In this document: in pieces, positions 43,253 to 52,510 of the stretch | Position numbering within the stretch: position 1 is the stretch's first letter | Layout of the letters: each line of letters begins with the position of its first letter | Assembly (NCBI RefSeq): GCF_000300515.1 | Contig: NZ_AMSI01000003.1 | Location: forward strand, 1 to 64,000 | Reading direction: 5' to 3' | Source of the DNA: Nitratireductor indicus C115 | Lineage (GTDB): Bacteria > Pseudomonadota > Alphaproteobacteria > Rhizobiales > Rhizobiaceae | Length of the DNA stretch: 64,000 bases | Position numbers and translations under genes: made by a program | The notes under the pieces: generated by a model | What the model was told of the DNA's origin: nothing | Database searches by the model: none | Seen by the model: only the letters and a program-made list of their open reading frames with translations

Positions 43253-43387
43253 GGTTCGTCCTGATTATGACCCGTTTTTGATCCAGTCTCTTTGCTTACC
43301 CTGTCCGGCGCGGAACGCACAGGACCAATTCGCGTTGTGATGATGGACAGATGTCAGTTGCTGCCCGCAACGCGATTGGAGAACGCC

Positions 43388-43819
43388 ATGATCGCCATTG
43401 ACGAACCGCCGCATGTCCGGCGCATCGATACAGATCGGGACGACGCCTACGCTTTCGAGATCGTCGGACACATCACCTCCGCCGACGTGGAAAATCTCTA
43501 CGGCCTGCTTGAAGGCGCCTATGAGATACACGACCGCATCGATGTCATCGTCATCCTGCATCATTACGAAGGCTTCGACTGGCAGGCGGCTTTCAAGGAA
43601 CAGACGATGATCGGCAAGACCCATGCGCTGAGGCACATCCGCAAATATGCTTTCGTCGGCGGGCCGGGCTGGATGAGCTCAATCGTTTCGATAGTGCGGC
43701 CGTTCTTCTCTATGGAGATCAGGCATTTCGAACTGGACCAGGCTGAAGCGGCCTGGGAATGGATCGGCGCTGCGCCGTTGAAGCCGACGACCCCCGACGA
43801 GGTCAAGGCAGGCGTCTAG
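43388..43819 (+). CDS. STAS/SEC14 (SpoIIAA-like) domain protein (143 aa)
   Basis: Starts at ATG 43388. The sequence (YAFEIVGHITSADVENLYGL ... RIDVIVILHHYEGFDWQAAF) fits the SpoIIAA-like/STAS family in which a four-stranded sheet binds lipids or partner proteins. The segment HIRKYAFVGGPGWMSSIVSI is typical of its bacterial members (DUF3478). The role is not known; membrane association is often reported for the family. Confidence 0.82.
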   Translation: MIAIDEPPHVRRIDTDRDDAYAFEIVGHITSADVENLYGLLEGAYEIHDRIDVIVILHHYEGFDWQAAFKEQTMIGKTHALRHIRKYAFVGGPGWMSSIVSIVRPFFSMEIRHFELDQAEAAWEWIGAAPLKPTTPDEVKAGV

Positions 43820-43864
43820 CGCCCTCTCCCCTTGGGCGGTCCATGTCGCGCCGGCAACACCGGC

Positions 43865-44992
43865 TCATCGGACAATGGTCAATCGTTCCGAGGCGCGCGT
43901 GATGGCGGTGTAGAGCCAGCGCTGGCGCGTGTCGCGAAAGGCGAAGCTCTCATCAAACAGCACCACCTCATCCCATTGCGAACCCTGCGCTTTGTGCACG
44001 GTCAACGCATAGCCGTAGTCAAAATCGTCAAAGCGTTTCTTGGTCTGCCACGGGATTTCGCCCTCAGGGTCCTCGAAGGCGGCCTTCAGCAGCTTGATCT
44101 TGGAAATGCCGCGATCGGGATCGTCCTCCTCGGGCGAGACAAGCAGGTTGATGCCGGGCTTCACCGTCTCCCGCGACGAGGTCATGACCTTCCATAAGGA
44201 ACCGTTCAGAAGCCCCTTCGCAGGGTCATTTCTGAGACAAACGAGCTTGTCGCCGGCTTGCGGATAGGACGCATCGAACCCCTTGAGCTCGCGCAGACGC
44301 TGATTGTAGCGCCGTCGCGTGCGATTGGTTCCCACCAGAACCTGATCGGCGGAAAGCACGATATCCTGGTTGACCTCCGCCTTGGAAATAAGGCGTGCGG
44401 CGCCGTAATCGCCGGGTTCGATGTCGCGTCCTTCGCGAACATCGAGGGCAAGCTGGATGATCGGATTGTCGCGCGCCTGACGGTGAATCTCGGTCAGGAG
44501 ATGGTCCGGCTCGTGTTCGGTAAAAAAACCTCCACCGGAAATCGGTGGAAGCTGACCAGGGTCGCCGAGAACCAGAATGGGTGTGCCGAAGGACATGAGA
44601 TCGCGCCCGAGCGCCTCGTCCACCATGGAACACTCGTCGATGATGACGAGCGCAGCCTTGGCAATGGGGCTTTGCCGATTGAGCGAGAATGTCGGCGAAA
44701 TCGACGTCTTGCCCGTCAGCTCGTTCTCCACCTCTTCCTCGCCGCGCGGGCGATAGATGAGAGAGTGGATGGTGCGGGCGTTGGTTGCCCCGCGCGAGCG
44801 CAACACCTGCGCCGCCTTTCCGGTGAAGGCCGCAAATTGAACGTCTCCGTCCACATGCTCGGCGAAATAGCGAGCCAGCGTGGTCTTGCCGGTGCCGGCA
44901 TATCCGAAAAGGCGAAAAATCTGGCTGTCGCCGGCCTTCAGCCAGCGCGCCACGGATTTCAACGCCTCATCCTGTTGCGGGGAGAATTCCAT
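43865..44992 (-). CDS. RecD-like ATP-dependent DNA helicase (375 aa)
   Basis: Superfamily 1 helicase of the short RecD/TraA type. Walker A GYAGTGKT at 30-37, motif II VIIDECSMVDE, motif III PILVLGDPGQLPPI, and the C-terminal TVHKAQGSQWDEVVLF with AITRA, typical of RecD2-like UvrD_C_2 domains. It lacks the long N-terminal region of RecD2, so it is a minimal member common in alphaproteobacteria. A role in DNA repair or 5'-3' unwinding is likely. It is not part of a visible operon. Confidence 0.9.
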   Translation of the reverse strand: MEFSPQQDEALKSVARWLKAGDSQIFRLFGYAGTGKTTLARYFAEHVDGDVQFAAFTGKAAQVLRSRGATNARTIHSLIYRPRGEEEVENELTGKTSISPTFSLNRQSPIAKAALVIIDECSMVDEALGRDLMSFGTPILVLGDPGQLPPISGGGFFTEHEPDHLLTEIHRQARDNPIIQLALDVREGRDIEPGDYGAARLISKAEVNQDIVLSADQVLVGTNRTRRRYNQRLRELKGFDASYPQAGDKLVCLRNDPAKGLLNGSLWKVMTSSRETVKPGINLLVSPEEDDPDRGISKIKLLKAAFEDPEGEIPWQTKKRFDDFDYGYALTVHKAQGSQWDEVVLFDESFAFRDTRQRWLYTAITRASERLTIVR

Positions 44993-45119
44993 TGGTCTGA
45001 GAAAGCAGATTCGTTGTCCTGTGAACAGGCCATTCCCTTTGCCACAAAGTTTCTTTACCCCTTCGAGTGGAAACCTACGAAGTGGGCTTGGCCTGATATT
45101 GCGTCAACAGGGGTGCAGC

Positions 45120-46934
45120 ATGAAAACCGTCCTTCTCGCCGCCCTGTCGAGCGTCGCGCTTTTTACCTCGGGCGCGGCCCTCGCCGATACGCTTCTGCGT
45201 GTCAATCAGCTCGGCTACCTTCCCGACGGACCGAAGCGTGCATCCTTGATCACCGATCGTCCAACACCGGTACTTTGGCAGCTCGTGGATGCGAAAGGCC
45301 GGGAGATCGCGCGCGGACAGACCAAGCCGCTTGGCATGGATGCATCCGTTGGACGAAAAGTTCACCTGATAGATTTCAGCGAAGTGCGCGAAAGCGGGGA
45401 AAAGCTCTCTCTCGTTGCGGAGCGTGTCACCAGCCCGCCATTTGCCATCAAACCAAAACTCTACGTCAATCTGCCACGGGATGCCTTTGGCTATTTCTAT
45501 CCCATGCGTTCGGGCATCGAAATCCGCGCCGATATCGCCGGTGAGGCCTATGCGCGCCCCGCCGGACATGTCTCCGCGCCCAAGAGCGGCGCGTTGAACC
45601 AGGGCGACAAGGCCGTTCCCTGCCAGGAAGAAGGTTCGTCGCTAAAGATTTATGGCGATCCCTGGAGTTGCGATTACACCCTTGATGTGACCGGTGGCTG
45701 GTACGACGCCGGCGACCAGGGAAAATACGTCGTCAATGGCGCGCTGTCGGTTGCACAACTCATGAGCACCTTCGAGCGGACCCTTTATGCGAAGAGCGCT
45801 TCGGCAAAGCCCTTTGCCGACGGAGCGCTTGCCCTGCCGGAGCATGGAAACGGTGTGCCCGACGCGCTGGACGAAGCGCGCTGGGAGCTGGAATTCCTGC
45901 TCTCGATGCAGGTTCCGGAAGGCCCCCCCCTGGCCGGAATGGCGCATCACAAGGTCCATGACGACGAATGGACCGGCATTCCGACCCTGCCCCATGAAGA
46001 CCCGAAAAGACGCCTTCTCCACCGCCCTTCCACCGCAGCGACCCTCAACCTTGCAGCCGCAGCCGCACAGGGCGCGCGTCTTTTCAAGCCTTATGACGCA
46101 GCCTTCGCCGAACGGCTCCTGAAAGCGGCCCAGCAGGCATGGCGGGCAGCAGCCGAACATCCCGGACTGATTGCCCCCGAAGGCGATAGCGATGGTGGCG
46201 GCGCTTATCACGATACGGACCTTACCGACGAGCTTTACTGGGCAGCGGCTGAACTCTTCATCACCACCGGCAATGCGGATTATCGTGCGGCAATCGAGGC
46301 GTCGCCCCACTGGCGCAGTTCCATCTTCAAACCCGCCGGCTACGAATGGGCCAATGTCGAAACGCGGGCGGCCCTGTCGCTGGCCCTCGTGCCCAATTCC
46401 CTCTCCCGCAGCGATGCGGAATGGCTGAAGCGCGATATCGTGACCGCCGCCGACGAATATCTGAAGCTTCAGAAGCGGGCGCCCTTCGGCCATGTCTATG
46501 ATCCGCCCGAAGGCAGATACGCCTGGGGATCGAACCATCTGATTCTTCAGAACGCCATCATCATCGCACGGGCCCACGACCTGACGGGCAGCCCCAAATA
46601 TCGCGATGCCGTGCTGGAAACCATGGATTACATCTTCGGACGCAACGGACCGGGCATCTCCTATGTGACCGGCTACGGCACGGATTATGCGAAAAACCAG
46701 CATTCGCGCTGGTTCGCCTATGCCGCCGACCCGGCATTGCCAGGCCCCCCCAAGGGGACCCTTGCGGGTGGCCCGAATGTCTGGCTGAGCGATGAAATCG
46801 TGCGGGAAAAGCGTAAGGGCTGCGCCCCGCAATTCTGCTACATCGACGACATCGAAAGCTGGTCCACCAATGAAACGGCGATCAACTGGAACGCGGCACT
46901 CGCCGAACTGTCGGGTTTTCTTGCAGAACAATGA
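45120..46934 (+). CDS. Secreted glycoside hydrolase family 9 protein (604 aa)
   Basis: A signal peptide (MKTVLLAALSSVALFTSGAA, cleavage near ALA-DT) is followed by a beta-sandwich of the CelD N-terminal type (LRVNQLGYLPDGPKRAS). The GH9 catalytic domain has the nucleophile/base pair in GGWYDAGDQGKY and the acid Glu in the last motif (TNETAINWNAAL). GH9 enzymes cleave beta-1,4-glucans or related chains. The gene has two poly-C tracts (8 C at 45923-45930 and 7 C near 46745). Substrate unknown; possibly envelope glucan or plant cellulose. Confidence 0.88.
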   Translation: MKTVLLAALSSVALFTSGAALADTLLRVNQLGYLPDGPKRASLITDRPTPVLWQLVDAKGREIARGQTKPLGMDASVGRKVHLIDFSEVRESGEKLSLVAERVTSPPFAIKPKLYVNLPRDAFGYFYPMRSGIEIRADIAGEAYARPAGHVSAPKSGALNQGDKAVPCQEEGSSLKIYGDPWSCDYTLDVTGGWYDAGDQGKYVVNGALSVAQLMSTFERTLYAKSASAKPFADGALALPEHGNGVPDALDEARWELEFLLSMQVPEGPPLAGMAHHKVHDDEWTGIPTLPHEDPKRRLLHRPSTAATLNLAAAAAQGARLFKPYDAAFAERLLKAAQQAWRAAAEHPGLIAPEGDSDGGGAYHDTDLTDELYWAAAELFITTGNADYRAAIEASPHWRSSIFKPAGYEWANVETRAALSLALVPNSLSRSDAEWLKRDIVTAADEYLKLQKRAPFGHVYDPPEGRYAWGSNHLILQNAIIIARAHDLTGSPKYRDAVLETMDYIFGRNGPGISYVTGYGTDYAKNQHSRWFAYAADPALPGPPKGTLAGGPNVWLSDEIVREKRKGCAPQFCYIDDIESWSTNETAINWNAALAELSGFLAEQ

Positions 46935-46964
46935 GGTCCCGTGCCGGCAGGACCTCACGGCGCC

Positions 46965-47564
46965 TCATCGCAACATCGGCCACAGCGTAGCGGCGAGCGA
47001 AATGCCCATCGCTATGTTGAACCATTTGAGGCGCACCGGATCGGACAGGAAACCGCGCAAGGCCACGCCGAACCCAGCCCAGATCGAAACGCTTGGAAAA
47101 TTCACGATCACAAAGGCAATCGTCACCAGAAGAACGGTGAACAACGGCGCTTCGGGATTGGTGTAGAGCGCCATCGCCGTCAGCGCCATCACCCAGGCTT
47201 TTGGGTTCACCCACTGAAAGGCTGCCGCTTCGACAAAGGTCATCGGGTTCACCTTTTCATCACCCGCCTTGCCGCCAAGCGAACGCGACATGGCGATCCG
47301 CCAGGCCAGGTAAAGCAGATAGGCACCACCGGCGATCTTGAGCACCAGATATAAGGTTGGAAACGCGGTAAGAAGCGCACCGAGCCCGAAACCCGCGGCG
47401 ACCAGAAGCGATGCAAAGCCGAAGGCGATACCGAACATATGCGGTATCGTGCGCCGGAACCCAAAATTGACACCGGATGCCAGAAGCATGAAGTTGTTGG
47501 GACCCGGCGTGACCGAGGAAACGAATGCGAAAACCAATAGCGCCGCGAAAACGTCTGCCGACAT
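46965..47564 (-). CDS. LysE/RhtB family amino-acid exporter (199 aa)
   Basis: Inner-membrane exporter of about six helices. The N-terminus (FAFVSSVTPGPNNFMLLASG) carries the TPGPN motif that defines the family, and later segments (AGGAYLLYLAWRIAMS, FQWVNPKAW) are its second signature. Its substrate cannot be told from sequence. It lies downstream of ilvH on the same strand with a terminator between, so it is probably transcribed separately. Confidence 0.88.
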   Translation of the reverse strand: MSADVFAALLVFAFVSSVTPGPNNFMLLASGVNFGFRRTIPHMFGIAFGFASLLVAAGFGLGALLTAFPTLYLVLKIAGGAYLLYLAWRIAMSRSLGGKAGDEKVNPMTFVEAAAFQWVNPKAWVMALTAMALYTNPEAPLFTVLLVTIAFVIVNFPSVSIWAGFGVALRGFLSDPVRLKWFNIAMGISLAATLWPMLR

Positions 47565-47642
47565 GAGGCTCCTCCTCCGGCAAGCAAGAATCGGCCGGAA
47601 AGCGCCGGCCCGCTACTGCAAAATTTTCACGTAATGTTGAGA

Positions 47643-47665
47643 AAGCGTCCCATGACGGGACGCTT
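47643..47665 (-). terminator. ilvH terminator hairpin
   Basis: AAGCGTCCC (47643-47651) pairs perfectly with GGGACGCTT (47657-47665) around ATGAC; on the minus strand the T run (TTTCTC) follows. It lies 20 bases after the ilvH stop. Confidence 0.78.
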
Positions 47666-47684
47666 GCTGGCAAGGCACCAGACC

Positions 47685-48257
47685 TCACATACCCTCAGGG
47701 CCACGGTTCATCGCGGCCACACCCGTGCGGCACACTTCCACGAGGCCAAGCGGCGTCATGATGGAAATGAACTGCTCGATCTTCGAAACACGTCCCGTGA
47801 TCTCAAAGATGAAATGCTCCGTGTTGGCATCGATTACCTGCGCTCTGAACGCATCGGCAAGCCGCAGCGCCTCCACACGGTCATCGCCCTTGCCGCGCAC
47901 CTTCACCAGGGCAAGCTCGCGCTCCATCGGTCGGTCATGGCCAAGCTCGTCGGCGACCACCGAGAGATCCACCACCCGGTGAACCGGCACGATACGCTCG
48001 AGCTGATGCTTGATCTGTTCCAGCACATGGCCGGTGCCCCGCGTCACGATGGTGATGCGCGACAGGTGCTTTTCATGTTCGGTCTCCGACACGGTGAGGC
48101 TGTCGATATTGTAGCCCCGGCCGGAGAAGAGACCGATCACGCGGGCAAGAACGCCCGGTTCGTTGTCGACAAGGATGGCGAGCGTGTGCCGCCGTGCGGC
48201 CTCGGTCTCCTTGGTGATGAAATATGCCGAGCCAGTCGGCTGAAGCTGAGCGTTCAT
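47685..48257 (-). CDS. ilvH: Acetolactate synthase regulatory subunit
   Basis: 190 aa starting MNAQLQPTGSAYF at 48257 (a longer frame reaches the ilvI region without similarity). An N-terminal ACT domain (TLAILVDNEPGVLARVIGLF, GYNIDSLTV) binds valine for feedback inhibition, and the C-terminal ALS_ss_C part (FRAQVIDANTEHFIFEITG) follows. It is in an operon after ilvI with 58 bases between, transcribed from the attenuated promoter at about 50300. Confidence 0.95.
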   Translation of the reverse strand: MNAQLQPTGSAYFITKETEAARRHTLAILVDNEPGVLARVIGLFSGRGYNIDSLTVSETEHEKHLSRITIVTRGTGHVLEQIKHQLERIVPVHRVVDLSVVADELGHDRPMERELALVKVRGKGDDRVEALRLADAFRAQVIDANTEHFIFEITGRVSKIEQFISIMTPLGLVEVCRTGVAAMNRGPEGM

Positions 48258-48315
48258 AGAATGGGTCTCTTTTCGAGGAACATCGTGCAACTCACGGAAG
48301 GAAGGCGACCGATCG

Positions 48316-50118
48316 TCAGACCAGCTGCCGCCCCTCCTCGTCGATGGCTGTCGCCACGGCTTCGTCGGTCGCCTCATCGGGCAGGAGCATCTCGTTATGT
48401 GCCTTGCCCGACGGGATCATGGGGAAGCAATTGGCGAGCGCGGCCACACGGCAATCGAAGATCACCGGCTTGTCCACCGCAATCATCTCGCGGATTGCAT
48501 CGTCCAGCTTCGAAGGCTTGTCGCACAAAATGCCGTGGCAGCCATAGGCTTCCGCCAGCTTCACGAAGTCCGGCATCGCTTCCGTGTAGGAATGCGACAG
48601 GCGGTTGCCGTGCAGGAGTTGCTGCCACTGGCGAACCATGCCCATATATTGGTTGTTCAGGATGAAGATTTTGATCGGCGCATTGTGCTGCACCGCCGCA
48701 CTCATTTCCTGAATGGTCATCTGCACCGAGGCATCGCCGGCAATGTCGATCACCAGCGCATCGGGATGTGCGATCTGTACGCCGAGCGCCGCCGGCAGGC
48801 CATAGCCCATAGTGCCCAGACCGCCGGACGTCATCCAGTGGTGAGGCGCATCGAAGCCGAAATGCTGCGCAGCCCACATCTGATGCTGCCCCACCTCGGT
48901 GGTGATGTAGGTTTCGCGGTCCTTCGTCAGCTCATAGAGCCTCTGGATCGCATATTGCGGCATGATGATGTCGTCGTTCGGCCTGTAGGCGAGAGAATCG
49001 CGCGCACGCCAGATATCGATCTGCGTCCACCACGGCTTGAGCGCCTCCTTGTCGGATTTGACTGACGCCCGCCACAGCCGCACGAGATCTTCCAGAATCC
49101 GGCCCGCATCTCCAATGATCGGAACATCGACCCGCACATTCTTGTTAATGGAGGAAGGATCGATATCGATGTGAATCTTGCGTGAATTGGGTGAGAAAGC
49201 ATCGAGCCGGCCGGTGATGCGGTCATCGAAGCGCGCACCGATGCACAGCATGACATCGCAGTCATGCATGGCCATATTGGCTTCATAGGTGCCGTGCATG
49301 CCCAGCATGCCGAGCCAGTTCTTTCCCGAAGCAGGATAAGCGCCGAGCCCCATCAGCGTCGAAGTAATGGGAAAACCGGTCAGATCGACCAACTCGCGCA
49401 GGAGATGGCTCGCCTCCGGGCCCGCATTGATAACGCCGCCGCCGGAATAGATGACCGGCTTCTTCGCATGCGCCATCAGCGCTATCGCCGCCTTGACCTG
49501 CTCCATGTCGCCCTGGACCTGCGGGTGGTAGCTGGTTCGCGGCGCGGTCTGGGGCGGCGTATAGATGCCCTTCGAGAACTGGATATCCTTGGGAATATCG
49601 ACGACGACCGGCCCCGGCCGCCCCGTGGTCGCCACGTGAAAGGCCTCATGCAGGATGGCCGAAAGCTGATTGACGTCCTTCACCAGCCAGTTGTGCTTCG
49701 TGCAGGGGCGCGTGATACCGACCGTATCGCATTCCTGGAACGCGTCCGAGCCGATCAGGGTGGTGGGAACCTGACCGCTGATGCAGACGAGCGGAATGGA
49801 ATCCATCAGCGCGTCCTGCAACGGCGTCACAGCGTTGGTGGCACCGGGGCCGGAAGTCACGAGCATCACCCCGGCCTTGCCGGTGGAGCGCGCATACCCC
49901 TCTGCCGCATGCCCAGCGCCCTGTTCGTGGCGCACCAGGATATGCTGGATGTCTTCCTGTTGGAAAAGCTCATCGTAGATCGGCAGTACGGCGCCGCCCG
50001 GGTATCCGAAAATATGCTCGACCCCGTTGTCCTTGAGCGCCTGCACGACCATCTCTGCGCCCGTCATCTCGCGGCGCGAGGAAGCCTCGGTTGCGGCACC
50101 TGACTCTGCCTTGTTCAT
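48316..50118 (-). CDS. ilvI: Acetolactate synthase catalytic subunit
   Basis: First step of branched-chain amino-acid synthesis with TPP, FAD and Mg2+. 600 aa from ATG 50118 (MNKAESGAAT). The TPP-activating Glu is in VRHEQGAGH (E65), and the TPP/Mg site GDASVQMTIQEM lies in the C-terminal domain with DIAGD before it. The N-terminal extension of the longest open frame covers the leader and attenuator and is not protein. The gene is followed by ilvH. Confidence 0.96.
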   Translation of the reverse strand: MNKAESGAATEASSRREMTGAEMVVQALKDNGVEHIFGYPGGAVLPIYDELFQQEDIQHILVRHEQGAGHAAEGYARSTGKAGVMLVTSGPGATNAVTPLQDALMDSIPLVCISGQVPTTLIGSDAFQECDTVGITRPCTKHNWLVKDVNQLSAILHEAFHVATTGRPGPVVVDIPKDIQFSKGIYTPPQTAPRTSYHPQVQGDMEQVKAAIALMAHAKKPVIYSGGGVINAGPEASHLLRELVDLTGFPITSTLMGLGAYPASGKNWLGMLGMHGTYEANMAMHDCDVMLCIGARFDDRITGRLDAFSPNSRKIHIDIDPSSINKNVRVDVPIIGDAGRILEDLVRLWRASVKSDKEALKPWWTQIDIWRARDSLAYRPNDDIIMPQYAIQRLYELTKDRETYITTEVGQHQMWAAQHFGFDAPHHWMTSGGLGTMGYGLPAALGVQIAHPDALVIDIAGDASVQMTIQEMSAAVQHNAPIKIFILNNQYMGMVRQWQQLLHGNRLSHSYTEAMPDFVKLAEAYGCHGILCDKPSKLDDAIREMIAVDKPVIFDCRVAALANCFPMIPSGKAHNEMLLPDEATDEAVATAIDEEGRQLV

Positions 50119-50192
50119 CTGTCTGTTTCCGATCTGTTTATCCGGCGAAGGTGGTTTAGCCGCCCGATGCCCCCAAGGAAACACCGGGCCAA

Positions 50193-50216
50193 TAAAAAAG
50201 GCCCCCGAAGGAGCCT
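50193..50216 (-). terminator. Attenuator terminator of the ilvIH leader
   Basis: On the minus strand AGGCTCC, a TTCG loop and GGGGCCT form a 7-base stem followed by six T. An alternative pairing of AGCCT (about 50233) with the AGGCT of this stem would prevent it from forming, the classic antiterminator. Stalling in the leader peptide should favour the alternative. Confidence 0.88.
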
Positions 50217-50249
50217 GTGTTTCGCGCATGAGAGGCTTTCGCCAGACGG

Positions 50250-50303
50250 TTACACCGCCTTGCCCATGCGCGATCGTACGATAAGAATGTTTCCAGTGTT
50301 CAT
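50250..50303 (-). CDS. ilvIH leader peptide (17 aa)
   Basis: The minus-strand frame from ATG 50303 reads MNTGNILIVRSRMGKAV. Four consecutive regulatory codons Ile-Leu-Ile-Val lie right after the start, followed by a stop 34 bases before the terminator stem. Ribosomes short of charged tRNA for these amino acids would stall and let ilvIH be transcribed. The translated leader plus terminator is direct sequence evidence; regulation is inferred from the known mechanism. Confidence 0.85.
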   Translation of the reverse strand: MNTGNILIVRSRMGKAV

Positions 50304-50457
50304 GGCGGCGCACAATAAGGTTGCGCGCGAACGCCGTCAACCGCCCATTTGCACAGGAAACCGCCCCTGGTCTTAACCTTCCTTCAACCATCCCGCCCAA
50401 CCCCCCCTTAACCGATACCGACTAAGGTCGAAATTTAGGGCATAAAGGGGTGGCTCA

Positions 50458-52335
50458 ATGTTTGTGGAGCGCGGGACAACGCAAGGTGAAACCACATCGC
50501 AGGAAAGGCGCGCGGTAGATCAGCCGCAACGGCGCCTGCTTGGCCATGTGGTACAGTGCGACGGAGCCCGCGCAACCATCGCTGCCGACACGGAGACCGT
50601 CGATTCCGGCGCAGGAAACCATTGGGCCGTCGGCAAGATGATCTCCATCAATCTGGGCACCACCCGCACCGTTGGCCTCGTCTATGCAGTGGAACGCCCC
50701 GAACAGCGCTGGAACGACAACGAGACCAATCCGATCATCATCTCGGTAGAGCTGGTCGGCGAGGTTCGCGACTTCGAGAACAAGCCGGTCTTCGACCGCG
50801 GCATCACCGAATATCCGTATATCGGAGCGCCCGCCCACCGCATCCGCTCCCGCGACCTGCAGGCGATCTACGATCTCAACGGACGCAATTCGACAGTCAT
50901 CGGCAAACTCTCCCAGGACGATCAGATCGACGCCTGCATCGCCGTCGACGACACGTTGAACCGGCATTTCGCCGTTGTCGGCACGACCGGCGTGGGCAAA
51001 TCCTCAGCCGTCGCGCTTCTATTACGCAAGACCATCGCCTCGCGGCCCGACCTGCGCGTGCTGATCCTCGATCCGCACAATGAGTTTGCCACTGCACTTC
51101 CCGAACATGCCGTCCGCATCGATACGTCGACACTCGATCTGCCCTTCTGGCTCTTCCGCCTGGAGGAATTCGTCGAGGTTCTGTTTCGCGGCCGGGAAGC
51201 TGTCCCCGAAGAGGTGGAGCTTCTGCGCGACCTCATCCCGCACGCCAAGCATGTCTATCAGAACCCGCAACAGCCCGGTTCGATTCTGAAGCGCGGCAGC
51301 GACACCAACAGCCTTACCGCCGACACGCCAGTCCCCTATCGCATGGCCGACCTCATCCGCGAGATCGATGACCGCATGGGGATGCTGGAGACAAAGAACG
51401 AGCGGCCGCTCTATCGCAGCCTGAAGGCGCGCATCGAGGCGGCACTCGCCGACCCCCGCTATCGCTTTATGTTCGCTTCGCGCATGATCGAGGACACGAT
51501 CCACCAGACCATCGGCCAGATCTTTCGCGTACCGAGCAACGGCAAGACCGTAACCTGCCTGGAAATGGCAGGCATGCCACCGGAAGTGATCAATTCCGTG
51601 TGTTCCGTTCTGGCGCGCCTGGCCTTCGACATGACGTTGTGGAGCAACGGCAAGTTCAAGGTTCTCGTGGTCTGCGAGGAAGCGCACCGCTACATGCCGG
51701 TCGACACGCGTCTGGGCTTTGCCCCGACGCGCCATGCGCTGGCGCGCATTGCCAAGGAAGGCCGCAAATACGGTTGCTATCTGGGCGTCATAACCCAGCG
51801 CCCCGGCGAACTGGACCCGACCGTCCTTTCGCAGTGCTCGACCGTCTTCGCAATGCGTCTTGCGAATGAACTCGATCAGTCGATCATCCGTTCGGCGATT
51901 GCAGATTCTTCCGCTTCCACCCTCTCCTTCCTGTCGGCCATGGGCCGGCGCGAAGCCATCGTCTTTGGCGAAGGCGTCGCGACCACCATGCGCGTCAAGT
52001 TCGAAAAACTTCCCGATGCGGTAATTCCGGGCAGCCGCCGCGGGGCCGAGACCACCGGTGAGGATGCCCAGGGGCAGGAAATCGATCTCGCCTCGATCAT
52101 CAAGAGGCTCCGTGAAAGCGGGCATACGTCCCGGCAGGCACAGGGGCGAGCTTCCAGCCCTCCGGAAGCCGAAGATTATGGCTCATCCTCACTTGGCCAG
52201 GCAGGGGATCGGGGCTACGCGCCCGCCCAACGCGAATTCCACAACAGCCCCCCGCCGGTCTGGTCGGACGAAGCGCTGGGGTTTCGCTCCCAGCAGATCA
52301 TTCCCGGCGCCCGCGGGCGCTTCGGAAATCGCTGA
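50458..52335 (+). CDS. HerA-type hexameric ATPase (DUF87) (625 aa)
   Basis: The N-terminal beta-barrel (HAS-barrel-like, about 25-140) is followed by Walker A GTTGVGKS at 175-182 and Walker B VLVVCEEAHRYM, with RPGELDPTVLSQC as the sensor/arginine region typical of HerA/FtsK-like pumps. The C-terminal 80 residues are low complexity. HerA proteins translocate DNA and often partner NurA, but no NurA-like gene is beside it. The gene is divergent from the ilv leader and follows a 155-base gap. Confidence 0.87.
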   Translation: MFVERGTTQGETTSQERRAVDQPQRRLLGHVVQCDGARATIAADTETVDSGAGNHWAVGKMISINLGTTRTVGLVYAVERPEQRWNDNETNPIIISVELVGEVRDFENKPVFDRGITEYPYIGAPAHRIRSRDLQAIYDLNGRNSTVIGKLSQDDQIDACIAVDDTLNRHFAVVGTTGVGKSSAVALLLRKTIASRPDLRVLILDPHNEFATALPEHAVRIDTSTLDLPFWLFRLEEFVEVLFRGREAVPEEVELLRDLIPHAKHVYQNPQQPGSILKRGSDTNSLTADTPVPYRMADLIREIDDRMGMLETKNERPLYRSLKARIEAALADPRYRFMFASRMIEDTIHQTIGQIFRVPSNGKTVTCLEMAGMPPEVINSVCSVLARLAFDMTLWSNGKFKVLVVCEEAHRYMPVDTRLGFAPTRHALARIAKEGRKYGCYLGVITQRPGELDPTVLSQCSTVFAMRLANELDQSIIRSAIADSSASTLSFLSAMGRREAIVFGEGVATTMRVKFEKLPDAVIPGSRRGAETTGEDAQGQEIDLASIIKRLRESGHTSRQAQGRASSPPEAEDYGSSSLGQAGDRGYAPAQREFHNSPPPVWSDEALGFRSQQIIPGARGRFGNR

Positions 52336-52510
52336 CGCACCCCTCGCCTTATCGCGACGAATGAGATCGGCATGACCGCCGGCACCGATTCCTGAAGCTC
52401 CCCACAAGGCGAGCCGTTCCGGGCATGAAACCTCGCGACATCCTCTTCGGGCTGGCCTGAGATTTTATATATGCCTGAGCGATGGGGAAAATACGGAAAG
52501 GCAGCAGCGA

